Assembly (NCBI GenBank): GCA_963691705.1
Contig: OY829541.1
Span: forward strand, 54,607,931 to 54,671,930
Origin: Viola odorata
Lineage: Eukaryota > Streptophyta > Magnoliopsida > Malpighiales > Violaceae
Direction: 5' to 3'
Length of the DNA: 64,000 nt
Of this stretch, positions 1-11,029 are shown in pieces (the first letter of the stretch is position 1; each line of letters starts with the position of its first letter). The position numbers and the translations under genes were made by a program. A model generated the notes under the pieces. It had not been told where the DNA came from, did not search any database, and was given only the letters and a program-made list of their open reading frames with translations.

Positions 1-3000
1 TTGTCTAGGGCGTAGACTACGGCTAGAAGTTCTTTCTCAGTGGTGGTGTAATTCTGCTGGGACGGGTCTAGCAACTTGGAAGCATAATAGATGACATGGG
101 TCTCTTTATCCTTCTTCTGACCCAAAACGGCGCCTAGGGCCTGATTACTGGCATCACACATGACCTCGAAAGGTAGTGACCAGTCGGGGGCTCGAATAAT
201 CGGGGCCGAGATAAGTTTGTTCTTGAGAAGTTCAAAAGCGGTCCTGCAGGCTTCGTTAAAATCGAAGGACACGTCCTTCTGGAGCAATTTACACATGGGT
301 TGGGCAATCTTCGAAAAATCCTTAATGAACCTTCGGTAGAAACCGGCATGGCCTAGAAAAGATCTCACATCGTGGACACAAGATGGGTAGGGCAGGGATT
401 CTATTACTTCTATCTTGGCTTTGTCAACTTCAATTCCCTTGGCCAAAATAACATGACCAAGCACCAGGGCTCGATCCACCATAAAGTGGCATTTTTCAAA
501 ATTCAGGACAAGATTCGTCTCAATGCAGCGCTCTAGGCACCTTTTCAGATTGTTCATGCATTCTTCAAATGAGTTTCCATAGACGGTGAAGTCGTCCATG
601 AAGACCTCGATTCCATCTTCAACTAATTCAGAGAAAATGCTGACCATACAACGCTGGAAAGTGGCAGGGGCGTTGCATAGACCGAGGGGCATGCGTCTAT
701 ACGCGAAGGTCCCAAAAGGGCAGGTGAAGGTTGTCTTTTCCTGGTCTTCAGGAGCACTGGGATCTGATGGAATCCGGAATAACCGTCGAGGCAGCAATAA
801 TGGGTTTTACCGGCGAGACGTTCAAGCATCTGATCGATGAAGGTGATTACATTGCATTTCATCATGTTTTTACTATCCATTTACTTGTTATTTGGGCAGT
901 AAACCTACTGATTTATCCTTGTATTTCCCATATCTTAGCAGTTCTGGTCTGGAGGCAATTTACAGAAGAATCTGATTTTTTGAGCGCTGAAGCTGTTTCT
1001 CGAGTCTAGACCAGAGTCTAGGTCAAGACTCCGGCCAAGACTCATCCGCGAAAGAGGAATTTTGAGCAGCAGCGTTGGAAACCGCTTGGGCCTTGCGAGC
1101 TGGCAAATCACAGCTGTCCGGTGACAAAGAGAAGGATCAGGAAGATATTTATTTAAGAATCCTATCAAGGATCTCCTTCCATCTTTGTATATTTTAAATT
1201 CCTATTTTTACTCAAACAAATCAGGATAATTATCTTTAGAGATAATTTAGGAGATTATTTAGGAGATTATTTAGGAGATTGAGTTGGAGAAGGACAGAGG
1301 AGTTTTAGCTTACTTATAGCTGAACTCGTCCTCCCCTTTCTCTCTCTCTCTCGACGCTCTCTTCTTCTTCCCCAATTCGACACTTTTATACTATTGCTCC
1401 GGATTTAATTCTTTGAATCTCGGATTTAATTTATTTATGCAATCAAGTATTCTTATTATTCATTCATGAGTATGAGTAGCTAAACACTTGTTCTTGGTAA
1501 GGGTTGATGAGCTGAAGTTCTTATGCATTCGTGAGATCAAACTGTGCTTAATAATCTCTTCTCTCGTATTTATTTATTTCTTGAACTTAATTTATCGCTT
1601 ACTCACTAGAGACAAGAGTTGGCCATTCTTGTACCCTAGTAGAGAAGAGTTGCAACCAGCCTAGAAGGAGAGGGAGCACCCGTCGGCTAGGCGAAGTAGG
1701 TGACTAGTCTCGCGCCAGACTAGAAGAAATAAGTAATCTAGGTCAAGACCAGATTGACAACCTAGGGTTTCCGTGGGGAAACACCTTGACCTAGGTACTG
1801 TCTTCCCCTGTACCATTGAAGAGGTGAGCAACCATTCAAGACAGCAGTCAAACGAATAAACCCTTTAACCAGCAAGGTGTCCCTTGGCTAGGATTATCAG
1901 GAGAGGGAGTACCCGCCAGGTAATTTGAAGAGGAGGGAAGACAGGAGTGAAAAGGAGTACCTCCACTCTATAGCAGTGCTATGAACGAAGAGATGAACAT
2001 CCTTGAGTCAATGATCGAAGCATAAGAACAGAAGCTCTCATATCGCCCTTACCGGGAATTCTTTCTTTTCTGATATTTCACTGTCTTGACCCCTGTCTTG
2101 GCCTAGACTCTGCCCAAGACTGTTTTGAATTATTCTATTTCTTTCTGTTTTTGTCTTTATTTTCATATTCAACCAACCAAATTCAGTGACGAGGAAGTCA
2201 ACCAAGAACTACATTTCCTAAAGGTCTCTGTGGACGATCCTCTTACCACAATCTACAAATTCTTGTGGACAGTGATAAGTTGTATTTCTACCCCCTTTTT
2301 CATACATATTTCACTCTTATATTTGACGTGTTCGACGCGCGATCAGAAGGGCAGTGGAAAATGATCTTTCCTGGTAGCAGAATTTAGCCGGCGGTAGTCG
2401 ATACACACTCTCCACCCATTCTGGATCCGGGTAGGAATGGACTCTCCAGCCTGACCGATGGTTATAGTTATGCCTATTTTCTTGGGCACAACTTGGATAG
2501 GGCTAACCCATGGGCTATCTGAGATGGGGTAGATAACTCCCGCATCCAACAACTTGAGAATCTCTTTCTTCACCACTTCCATCATAGGCGGATTAAGTCG
2601 TCTCTGGGGCTGGCGAATGGTCTTGCTTGCGTCTTCTAGGTGGATGTGATGAGTGCATAATGCTGGAGACAAACCCTTAATGTCCGCAATGGTCCATCCT
2701 ATGGCTTGCCTGAAGTTCCTTAGCAAGGAAATGAGTTTGGACTCCTCGAGGTCTTCGAGCTTGTTGGAGATAATGACAGGTAAAGAGTTATCGGGGCCTA
2801 GATAAGCATATTTCAAGTGAGTAGGCAGTGGCTTCAGATCTAGGGCTGGAGCCTGATCAATAGAAGGAAATAACTTAGCATGGCCTGGATATTCGGGAGA
2901 CTGATTCGGAGATTCATGCTGAGCAACAACGCATTCCTCTAGGGCAGCGACGACTGAGTGTAATTCAGAAGGGATAGGAAGTGTCGAGGCCACGACATCT

Positions 3001-5519
3001 AGAAGAGCTGGCATCAGACTCCTGTCAAGGGCAAATTGCAAGGGGCTAGTAGAATATATATCATCAATTTCCCCTACAATGGGATCAACAATATCAACAT
3101 AATTCACACTAGAAAATTCAGAGGGGTATCGCATGGCCTCTAGCATATTGAATTTGATGATCTCTCCATCAAATTCGAGGGAGATGGTGGCATCATGAAC
3201 ATCGATTTTTGCTCGGGCGGTGGCCAGAAATGGGTGGCCTAGAAGAACATCTGTGGACTTGGTGGAGTCCTCGTTCTCCATTGCAATCACATAAAAATCC
3301 GCAGGGAACAAGAATTCTCCTACTTGGACCAAGACATCCTTGATGATCCCCTCGGGGTAGATGATAGAGCAGTCAGCAAGTTGGATGGTGAGGTCCGTAG
3401 GCACGAGAGGCTCGAGGCCTAGACTGTGATAGATTACCAGGGGCATAACATTGATTCCCGCTCCGAGATCACACATGGCCTTGCCAATATCAACTGTTCC
3501 GATTCGGCAAGGGATTATAAACATGCCTTGGTCTTTGCATTTCGGAGGGATCCGACGCTGGATATGTGCAGACGCGCTGGCCCCTATGCTGATCTTGTTA
3601 ACTTCGGCGAACTTATTTTTGTTCGTGCATAATTGCTTCAGAAATTTGGCATAGCGAGGGACGTTTTTCACGGCCTGGAGAAGAGGGATGTTTACAACCA
3701 CTTTACTGAACATTTCAAAGATATCGCGGTCCTCCTTATCTTTCTTGGTCTTGACCAATCTGTGAGGGAACGGGGGCTCGAGAATCTTATGAATGTATTC
3801 CTGTGTGAATTCAGGTGGGTTAGGGTCGTTCCTTGGTGAACCTCTGGGAGAGCGGATTCTATCCTCCATGACTTCAACAGATCTGGGTACTTTAGGGAGC
3901 TTTGGTCTAGGTTTAGGTCGAATCTCGGTCTCAGGAGAGTTTTCAATTTCGGGGGCTGGAGAAGTAGGTGCTTTCAAGGTCGTGCCACTTCGCAAAGTTA
4001 ATGCACAGACATTGTGCTTGGGATTTACTTCCGTTTGAGGTGGCAGTCTGCCATGATTTGTTAACTCTTGCAGTGTGGCAGTCAGGGTACTCATTTGCTT
4101 TTTGAGTTCATCTATTTCTTTCTGCTGCTCGGGATTCTTAGGTATTTCAGCAGTCGGGGGCTGGACAAAATTCTGGTCTGGAGGGTGGACGAAGGTCTGA
4201 TCCTGAGGAGGTTGGCGTTGATATTGGTTCTGATGAAATGTGGGTCGAGGTCTGAAATTGGGCATATTGGGAGGGGGGTTTCCATAGGGGTTCTGATGCT
4301 GTTGATGGCTAGGTCCCGAAAGCTGAGTGTTTGGGACCCATCCCTGGTTTGGTTGTTTCCAGCCTTGGTTGTAAGTCTGAGCGTAAGAGACTAGAATAAA
4401 TTGGCCAGCAACATTCACTTGTATTTCCTCCGGAATATGCGGACATGCATCAGTGGGGTGGTCCACGAAATTGCATATCTGGCAGGCCTTGACAGGTGCG
4501 GGTTGTGCTGTTATGAAGTTTTGGAACATTCCTGTAAGAGAAGATATCTGGTTCTGAAGGGCAGCTACTTGGGCAACCTGACCTGGATTGTTGGCAAGGT
4601 CGTCAGAGGTGTTCTTGGCCATGAGCTCTATCGTGGCTCGTGCAGCTCTTGGGGTTAGAGCAGTCAAGGATCCATTGGCAGCTGCGTTAAGCAGAGCCTT
4701 ATCCTGAGCCTTGAGGCCTTCACAAAAATATTGAACCTGAGCGTGCTCGGTAAGATTGTGGGCTGGGCAACTCGATTGCATTTTCTGGAATCTCTCATAG
4801 TACTGGGCTAGAGTTTCCTCTTTCTTCTGAACAATGGAGACGAGCTGCTTGCGAGTGGTATTTGAGATAGAAGTCGGGTAATATTTCTCAGTGAAGATTT
4901 TTGGCATGTCCGCCTAAGAACGAATAGATCTTGCGGGAAGGTCGTAATACCAATCTAGGGCATCATCCTTGAGAGACCACTGGAATGCGCGAAGCTTGGC
5001 TTGCTCAATACTAACGTTTGCAGGTTTCATGGCCTCGCAAATGGAGTGGAGCTGTTGGAGATGGCGAAGAGCATTTTCCTTGGCTACCCCTCGAAAGGTA
5101 GGCAGATGATGAAGCACGGCGGACTTCAGAGTCCAATCATTAGGGACATTGGGCCAGCCGATGCAGCTACTGGCCATATCGGGGGTTGCATGGAAATTGT
5201 CGATGGTTTACTGGTCTGGGGGTGGTGGATCGTCGTGGTTTTCACGGTTGTTACGGTTGTCATTGTTGGCTAGGTCATCCATTGCTGGAAAATTAAAGTG
5301 ATCTGGTATGGGGTTTTCGGGGTCACGATGGAGAAAGGTCAGGTCTGGGAAAAGCTGATGTTCCTGGTCAGCCAGATTAGAAGGGGAACCGTCGAGGGTA
5401 GGATGAGGGATCACTCTACGATGAGAAGAAGTCCCTTGAGCTTGCTTACGAAGTCCTCTTTCCGTTCTGGTCAACTCGAGGTCTAGAGGAAGTAGATTGG
5501 GAGCAGATCTCCTGGTCAT
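1..5519 (-). pseudogene. Element A: Athila-like Ty3/gypsy gag-pol, broken, runs off the left edge
   Basis: This is the coding region of a minus-strand Ty3/gypsy retrotransposon. The likely start is the Met at 5519, whose MTRRSAP resembles the MTRSSSS start of the intact element at 49.3 kb. Gag has a zinc knuckle (C-Q-I-C-x4-H-x4-C, near 4450-4490). The retropepsin motif DLGAGIN lies near 3440-3460. Reverse transcriptase begins with CIDYRRLN near 2380 and is split by a solo LTR (844-2345). It resumes with FIDQMLERLAG near 835, and the catalytic FMDDF and the RNase H start follow before the window ends. Defects are in-frame stops at 5208-5210 and 4914-4916 (the latter where relatives have Trp) and a one-base deletion near 755 after HQIP. 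The pol region matches the intact element at 50.7-54.8 kb closely, so the Athila assignment is firm. The integrase and 3' LTR lie outside the window. Confidence 0.93.
844..2345 (+). mobile_element. Solo LTR inside element A reverse transcriptase
   Basis: A 1502-bp insert begins TGAT and ends ATCA. It is bounded by identical GAAGG at 839-843 and 2346-2350, the 5-bp duplication typical of LTR retrotransposon integration. It interrupts the conserved RT stretch between FPLPF and IDQMLER. There is no gag, pol or primer site, so only a single LTR remains. Near its right end is the string ggacgatcctcttaccac, like the stretch before the end of the 47.6-kb Athila LTR, which sets the orientation as plus and suggests an Athila-type source. 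It also contains short purine/pyrimidine repeats near 1240-1350. Length, termini and target duplication are all seen directly. Confidence 0.92.
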
Positions 5520-5553
5520 ACAAGAAAAACAAAACAAAATCAGTACCGCGCAA

Positions 5554-5571
5554 TCCCCGGCAACGGCGCCA
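5554..5571 (-). other. Primer binding site of element A (tRNA-Asp type)
   Basis: On the minus strand this reads TGGCGCCGTTGCCGGGGA, identical to the site at 49272-49289. It lies five bases inside the LTR edge. In Athila elements this sequence is taken to pair with the 3' end of tRNA-Asp to prime reverse transcription. Confidence 0.9.
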
Positions 5572-5576
5572 AAATT

Positions 5577-7213
5577 TGATCGTCACTCAAATATACTTAA
5601 ATTTATCCTGATGCCTAAATGCACAAAGTGATGTGTATAAAGCAAGTCAGGGTCGAACCACAGAGATTGAAGGACTAATTTGCTAGTGAACTAGTATGAC
5701 AAGGTAATATGCGACAAATCTAACCAAAGTAACAATAACAGGGGGGGTTTTATGTTGATTAATAAATTAATCAACGCAGAGTAGGGGAGCTAACAAAACA
5801 GAATTGAAAAGTACTAATCTAGGGCACGAAAGTAAATCGTAATCCAGGGCAAGAAACGTAAAGTATTATCCAGATCAAGAGATGTAAATAGATCGAATGC
5901 GGGAAAAAGTAATGAAAAAGATATTAATCAAATGAGACGAGATCTTAGCGAAAGGTGCTCCCTTGGGTTGTTTTCTAGGTCGGCCAGTCATTGGTGCAGA
6001 GGTTTTCTAGACTCAGGTGCAGATCTGCTATAGGGGCCGCGTTTCCACACCGCATCCCCTGCTTACCTTCGTAGATAAGAGTCACCCCCCGTTTCCACAT
6101 ATGAGGTGACCTTGACGTTCAGCCGTCCTCCCAGCTACCTTCCTTGTCATCAAAAGGTAGCCTTGACCGTCCGGCCTGTCCCGGCTCGAAGTAGGGAGGC
6201 TAAATTCAGAACGCCCATGAAGGAGAGGTAAGACAGATCTAGGGCGCGATAGCTCAGCTTGTCAGACTCGTATCGCATACCTTAGATAACTGTTTACCCC
6301 TAGGTGAGGCCTCTCGCGCTGCCTCCCCTAGGTGCCTGCTCTAACTCCAGGGCTTCGCGTTAGTTATAACCCTGGAATATGACGTTACTCATGCAGAAAT
6401 ACTAAGAGATGATCAAGCTCTTAACAGTTCTAGACAAGCATGTAATGAAATCGATAAACAATCATGTGTCACAAGAGAATATATTAAGCATGCATTAGAC
6501 CTCTTGGCAAAACCCTACAACCCGTGGAACACCCTTCACCAAGAAAGGGGTATTTAGCTACTCATGCTATGGTACAAACAGTAGGTATATATAATCATAA
6601 AATGATAAAACAAGGAAAGTAAAAAAGGAGTAGAGTAAACCGATAGATTAATTAATAATCAAAGAGGAAAGTTGTTGACAATGGCTGCTCTCGGAAGAGG
6701 AGATGATTCCCAGAAAATAAGCACTGAAATTAATGTAAGAAAAATATCCTTTGGAACCAGCCGTCCTTACAAAACCCTAAAACTATGCTTATATAGCCTA
6801 AGCCTAGCTAGGAGACAAAAACAGCTAAGGGGAGAGGAAGGATCAATGAGGGCGTGACAGCACACGTCCTTGCAAAAGGAATATTCTGGGATTCCTGGCA
6901 CGCCTGGTATCTTCTGGAAGCGCTTGGGATTCCGTGCAGATCTCAGAAGATTCTCTTTGGAAGAAGGCTCAGAAATGTCGAGGCCTTGGGACAGCGCACT
7001 GGTCTGGTTCGCGTCGAGGTCTTGACATCGCTCGATCTTCTAGGCCTTGAAACTGGAAATCCACAGAAATGCTCTCAAATTGCTCCTTTTCGGCCTTTTC
7101 CTTCCTTTGATGCTAATCTGCAAATAAAACTGAAATGAAGGTCAAATAGTAACATCTAGCCCCCGAAAGGGCTAGAAAGGAGGGTGAAACCGAGACTATT
7201 AAACATGCTATCA
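5577..7213 (-). mobile_element. 5' LTR of element A
   Basis: The 1637-bp LTR starts at 7213 on the minus strand with TGATAGCATG and ends at 5577 with GACGATCA, next to the primer site. A TATA box (TATATAAGC on the minus strand, 6788-6796) places the promoter about 420 bp into the LTR. The LTR begins only 9 bp inside the 3' LTR of element B, so A inserted into B. The adjacent ACCGT (7214-7218) should be the 5-bp target duplication, with its partner beyond the left edge. Confidence 0.85.
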
Positions 7214-7222
7214 ACCGTATCA

Positions 7223-7262
7223 TTCCCTTCCCCTTGAAGGCGATTCGTCCTCGAATCGGAAT
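7223..7262 (-). other. Element B pol C-terminal remnant and polypurine tract
   Basis: On the minus strand this encodes NSDSRTNRLQGEGN, the usual C-terminal tail of this class of gypsy polyprotein, overlapping the purine run AAGGGGAAGGGAA just before the LTR start TGATACGG at 7222. The purine run is the expected plus-strand primer. The tail follows the gag stop directly, which fixes the 3' boundary of the pol deletion. Confidence 0.75.
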
Positions 7263-8497
7263 TTATAGAGTCAAACCATGAATAACCTCTTCGTTCTCAC
7301 CTTTTTCATCCACTTCCGAATCACTGTTTTCGAATGCCTTGGACTTGTTCCTGTCCCTACAATCTTCTTCGTTGATCTCACTTCCTTCCTTAATCAACAT
7401 CACTCGTTTGTTAGGACAGGCGCTCTCATAATGCCCTCGACCGGTGTATTTAAAACACACTATATCTTTTGCTGCCACCTTGTAGAATTAGGATTAGAAG
7501 AACCCTCTTTAGTTCGCCCGTGTGGAATGTTTGGCAGTTCATTACCCCTTTGATTCGGCACACTTGACCTCTCCTCTTGAGTCCAACCTGACTTCTTCCA
7601 AGACATTCCCTTTGACTTGCGTTACTTCTCAATTTTTGACGCTAGGTGTAGCATCTCCTCTAGCGAGTTGTAACTTGTCAACTCCAATCTGTCGGCTATA
7701 TCAGAATTAAGTCCACTTAAGAACCTTGCCATCGTTGCTTCTTGATCCTCCACAATTTGCGCTCTTGTCAACGCAATCTCCATCTCGTTGAAGTAGTCTC
7801 CTACGCTCTTTGTTCCTTGCGTTAGGGTCTGAAGTTTTTGATGAAGGTCACGTTGAAAGTGGTTGGGTATAAAGCGCTGCCTCATCAATGCTTTCATGTC
7901 CTCCCAAGTAGAAATAGGACCAGATCTCACTCTCATTCTTGTTTGATTTAGTGCGTCCCACCAATGAGCGGCGTAACCACTAAATTCAACCGAGGCAATC
8001 TTCACCTTTTTCTCCTCCGAGTAATTGTGACAAAGAAAAATCGAGTTAACCTTTCTTTCCCACTCTAAGTATAGATCCGGGTTGTCCTTCCCTTTAAACG
8101 TAGGTATTTTCATTTTAATGCTCCCAAGGTTGCCATCAATTCTGCCCTCAAATCTTCTTCTCCCGGCCTGCCTTGCTTCTTCCCTTAGGCGTTCTTCTTC
8201 TTCCTCATGTTCAACTTCTTCATACCAACGTAAATAACGTCCATCATCAGCATCAGGAATCCTTGCATTATCCCTAGGAATTTCCTCCTCTTCTCTGCCC
8301 TCTTCTTCTCTTCTAGGCACTCTAGGATTTGGACCAATTGGTCCTTGCGGCACAACTCCAACTAGTCTCTCATCAAGCTGCTGGAGGCGTTCAGTTGTCT
8401 CTTGCTTCCATTGTGCCATCTCATCAAACCTCAAATTCAGGTCGCGTAATAAAGCCAGCATCTCTTGCAGCAATTCCTGGTTCCCTTGATCAGCCAT
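7263..8497 (-). pseudogene. Element B gag, broken
   Basis: This is a retrotransposon capsid protein. It starts at Met 8497 (MADQGNQELLQ) with a coiled, acidic N-terminal part rich in Glu/Arg, then the Retrotrans_gag core (WERKVNSIFLCHNY, AAHWWDAL, RQRFIPNHF). It hits an in-frame TAA after KIEK at 7622. Beyond a further one-base frameshift there is a zinc knuckle (CFKYTGRGHYESAC near 7420-7460, with Tyr in place of the second Cys) and an acidic tail ending near 7263. The core aligns along its length with the gag at 61.8-62.8 kb. The altered knuckle, stop and frameshift make it non-functional. Confidence 0.88.
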
Positions 8498-8760
8498 ATC
8501 AACCACCGAATTAAATCCAAACAAAGTAAAGTGTCAAACTATTTTTATGAACACAGTTTAGTAAATCAATCACAACTTTTTACTCCGATGTCCGATTCAC
8601 GCGATTCTTCTTGATTCGGACTTCTGACAGATAGGGCTTTCCAACGAACCCTTTTTCGTCGAAAACGGACTCCAACTGATATCGATTGAAAAATAAATTC
8701 GAAATAGAAACGAAAAACAAACAGTTGAGGATTTTGTTACCAAATCGTGAACTCCCTTGA

Positions 8761-8773
8761 GCTCCGCTACCAA
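8761..8773 (-). other. Primer binding site of element B
   Basis: On the minus strand this is TTGGTAGCGGAGC, one base from the LTR end (GGATCGTATCA). The same LTR end plus primer site occurs at 60441-60463. The core TGGTAGCGGAGC differs by two bases from the initiator tRNA-Met site TGGTATCAGAGC common in plant gypsy elements. The exact tRNA is not settled here. Confidence 0.75.
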
Positions 8774-8774
8774 C

Positions 8775-11029
8775 TGATACGATCCTAGCTAGGCCAAGAC
8801 GCGCATAAGTGAATGATCTTGTTCCTTTTCGATTTGGTGCGCCGAAATAAAACAAATCCTCCCTCCTCGAATACTCTCTCTAATCAATTAGCATCCTGAT
8901 GGGTGCCGAAACCAAAAAAAATAAATCATACAATTCACCATGCACAATTAATTAAAACTGTAGCAAGTGGTAAAAGGATCGAACCACAGGGATTTCTGGA
9001 CAATAATAATTTCTGTTAAAAGACCAAAATTGTAACAGTGGTAAAAACCAATGAGTGGGATTTTGTGTGCAATTAATTAAATAAATGTAGAAAATAATAA
9101 CAGTAAACAAGTGATGATTGGATTAACTCAGATGATAACAGATTCCAGGTAAAGACTCTTCTCGGGTCACGATTCATAAATGTCGATCATTGATGCAAGT
9201 GTTTTCAAAACCAAATTTAATAGAAAAGCTATAGAGACCAGCGGTACTCTGAGTCTCCTGCTCTCCTCCTACTCAAGATTCCTAAGGCGGTACTCCTACT
9301 AGGATCCCTAACCGTTCAATAACTTTAAGGCGGTACTCCTAATAAAGTTTAATTGAAGGGTTGATTAAACACGGGGAGAGACCTTTCCCGATCTAGAAGA
9401 GAATTTCTTCTACTCCTATAAACCGGATTCTACCATTTTCTAATTAGATCTTACACTAATTAATTACCTACAGATTCCTATCAACGATGTAGAATCCAAC
9501 GTTTCTAAGAAAAGATGTAATCATTCGAATTAAAGTCTAAGGTGATCAAACTTAGATTGAATAAGAACAAATTGACATTCAAATAAAAAGAATAGAAATA
9601 CAAATTTGGATTTTATGAAGCTTAATTAGATCTCACAACATATGAATCATAACCCTAGAGTCCTTACCAAGAATAGAGGAATTAGCTAGAACAAGACATA
9701 ATTAATTCAAACAATTATTATGCATGAATTAATAAATAAAAATCAAGGAAAGAAGAAGAAAAGAATAATATATTGATAGCAAACTCTAGAACCAGTAGCC
9801 GTGCAATTCCCAGGAAGAAGAGATACTGTTTCTGTTCTCAGCTAGGTCCTTTTAAATAAAATCCTAGTCTAACTAAAAATCCTAAAAGATAGGATTTTAA
9901 CTAATTTAAAATAAAAGATAGGAAATTCTAATAGGATTCTAATATTTACAAAGGAGTTCTGCATGAGGGCCAGCTGCGCCATACGCGCGCCATTAAAGTG
10001 TGCGGCCCAAGCCCACTAGCATGAAGCCTAAAACATGTTGTTAATATTCATGGCATGGCCAGCTGACTTGGATTGAGTTGCTTGCTGCCCAGAATTCCTT
10101 CTCTTCACAATTTCATGTTATTTCCACGGCTTTTCTTTTCTTTCCAAAAATCAGCCTTTCAGATATGCTTTCTGCAAAAAGGAATAAAAAGCGCCCATAA
10201 TTAGTAGTATCGACATCCAAATCGGTAGGAAAAAAGGATGAAAAATAAGACAATTAAGCACTCAATCACATCCCATACTACTAATTGAGTTTAATGCGAA
10301 GGAATCACTCCTACGAATGTATAACAATGAATGAGGTCTTTGGCAATCTCCAAGAAATTGAATCACACGATTTCGAACCTTAAGTCACACAAGCTTCAAC
10401 GAAACGAATCCCTCGAATCACTAATACGCCCCTTGAGCATCTCCCACAACCGAGTCACACGGTTGCCACTCAATGAACACGTACGCGTAGCTCACGCACC
10501 TTCCACAACCGAATCCCTCAGCTGCCATGCTTTGCCTACGCCATGCTCCTTGCAGAACTACGCAAGAATCCCTCAAGCGTCACACAAGTCACGCACACGC
10601 TCCCAACGCGCCTGCACTCGAATCCCTCAAGCACCATGAAGGTCACGCCCTAGTCGAGTACCCAGTTAAGCGACTAAGTTACACAAGAACGGCTTGCTCC
10701 GGAGATCAAAAGAATAAGAAGGTAGAATGGGGAAACGGGGATTTGGTAAGGTGTATTTGCTGAAAACTTTGATCTGCTTTTATTAATAATAAAGCAAGCC
10801 TTTAAATAGGCATTTACAACTTCTAATTATAATAGGAATAGAACTTCTACCTATAATTAAACTCTAACAATTAAGGAAATAATAATAATACTAATATTAA
10901 CTCATCTAGCAATTAAGGAAATAATAATAATACTAATATTAACTCATCCAGCTCACCCAAGCTGTTTCTTCTTGCGCACGCTTCTCTTCTTACTTAATCC
11001 AAGCTTGCCTCTTGTCATTAACCGTATCA
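8775..11029 (-). mobile_element. 5' LTR of element B, split by a solo LTR
   Basis: The minus-strand LTR starts TGATACGGTT at 11029 and ends CGTATCA at 8775, so its termini form a short inverted repeat. Without the nested solo LTR and one target copy it is 878 bp. A TATA-like stretch (TATTTAAA on the minus strand, about 10799-10807) lies some 220 bp from its start. The part at 10330-10640 has many short repeats of AATCCCTC and CACAACCGA. A 38-bp AT-rich stretch is repeated in tandem at about 10866-10945. The insertion interrupts the hAT transposase just after its DPFRSSL motif. TCAAA (11030-11034) is the predicted target duplication. Confidence 0.82.
8897..10268 (-). mobile_element. Solo LTR inside element B 5' LTR
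   Basis: A 1372-bp insert with TGAT...ATCA ends is bounded by CATCC at 8892-8896 and 10269-10273. It has no coding sequence or primer site. Near 8970-8995 is ggatcgaaccacagggat, the reverse complement of the sequence typical near the 3' end of Athila-type LTRs, which gives minus orientation. Its minus-strand start TGATTGAGTG resembles the TGATTGATGG start of the intact element at 47.6 kb but the bodies differ, so it is a related family rather than the same one. Confidence 0.9.

Larger units (their letters stand above)
7214..11029 (-). mobile_element. Element B: pol-deleted Ty3/gypsy retrotransposon
   Basis: The order on the minus strand is 5' LTR (11029-8775), primer site, gag, then directly the last codons of a polyprotein, a polypurine tract and the first bases of the 3' LTR (TGATACGGT, 7222-7214). 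Protease, RT, RNase H and integrase are absent, so this is an internally deleted copy that could only move with proteins supplied by a relative. Gag is homologous to that at 61.4-62.8 kb. Element A interrupts the 3' LTR after 9 bp. The 5' LTR lies inside the hAT transposase gene, so B is younger than the hAT element and older than A. Confidence 0.85.

Noticed and set aside
10331..10763. Open frames on the plus strand within element B's LTR
   Set aside because: They arise from repeated AATCCCTC and CACAACC motifs in the LTR and resemble no protein.
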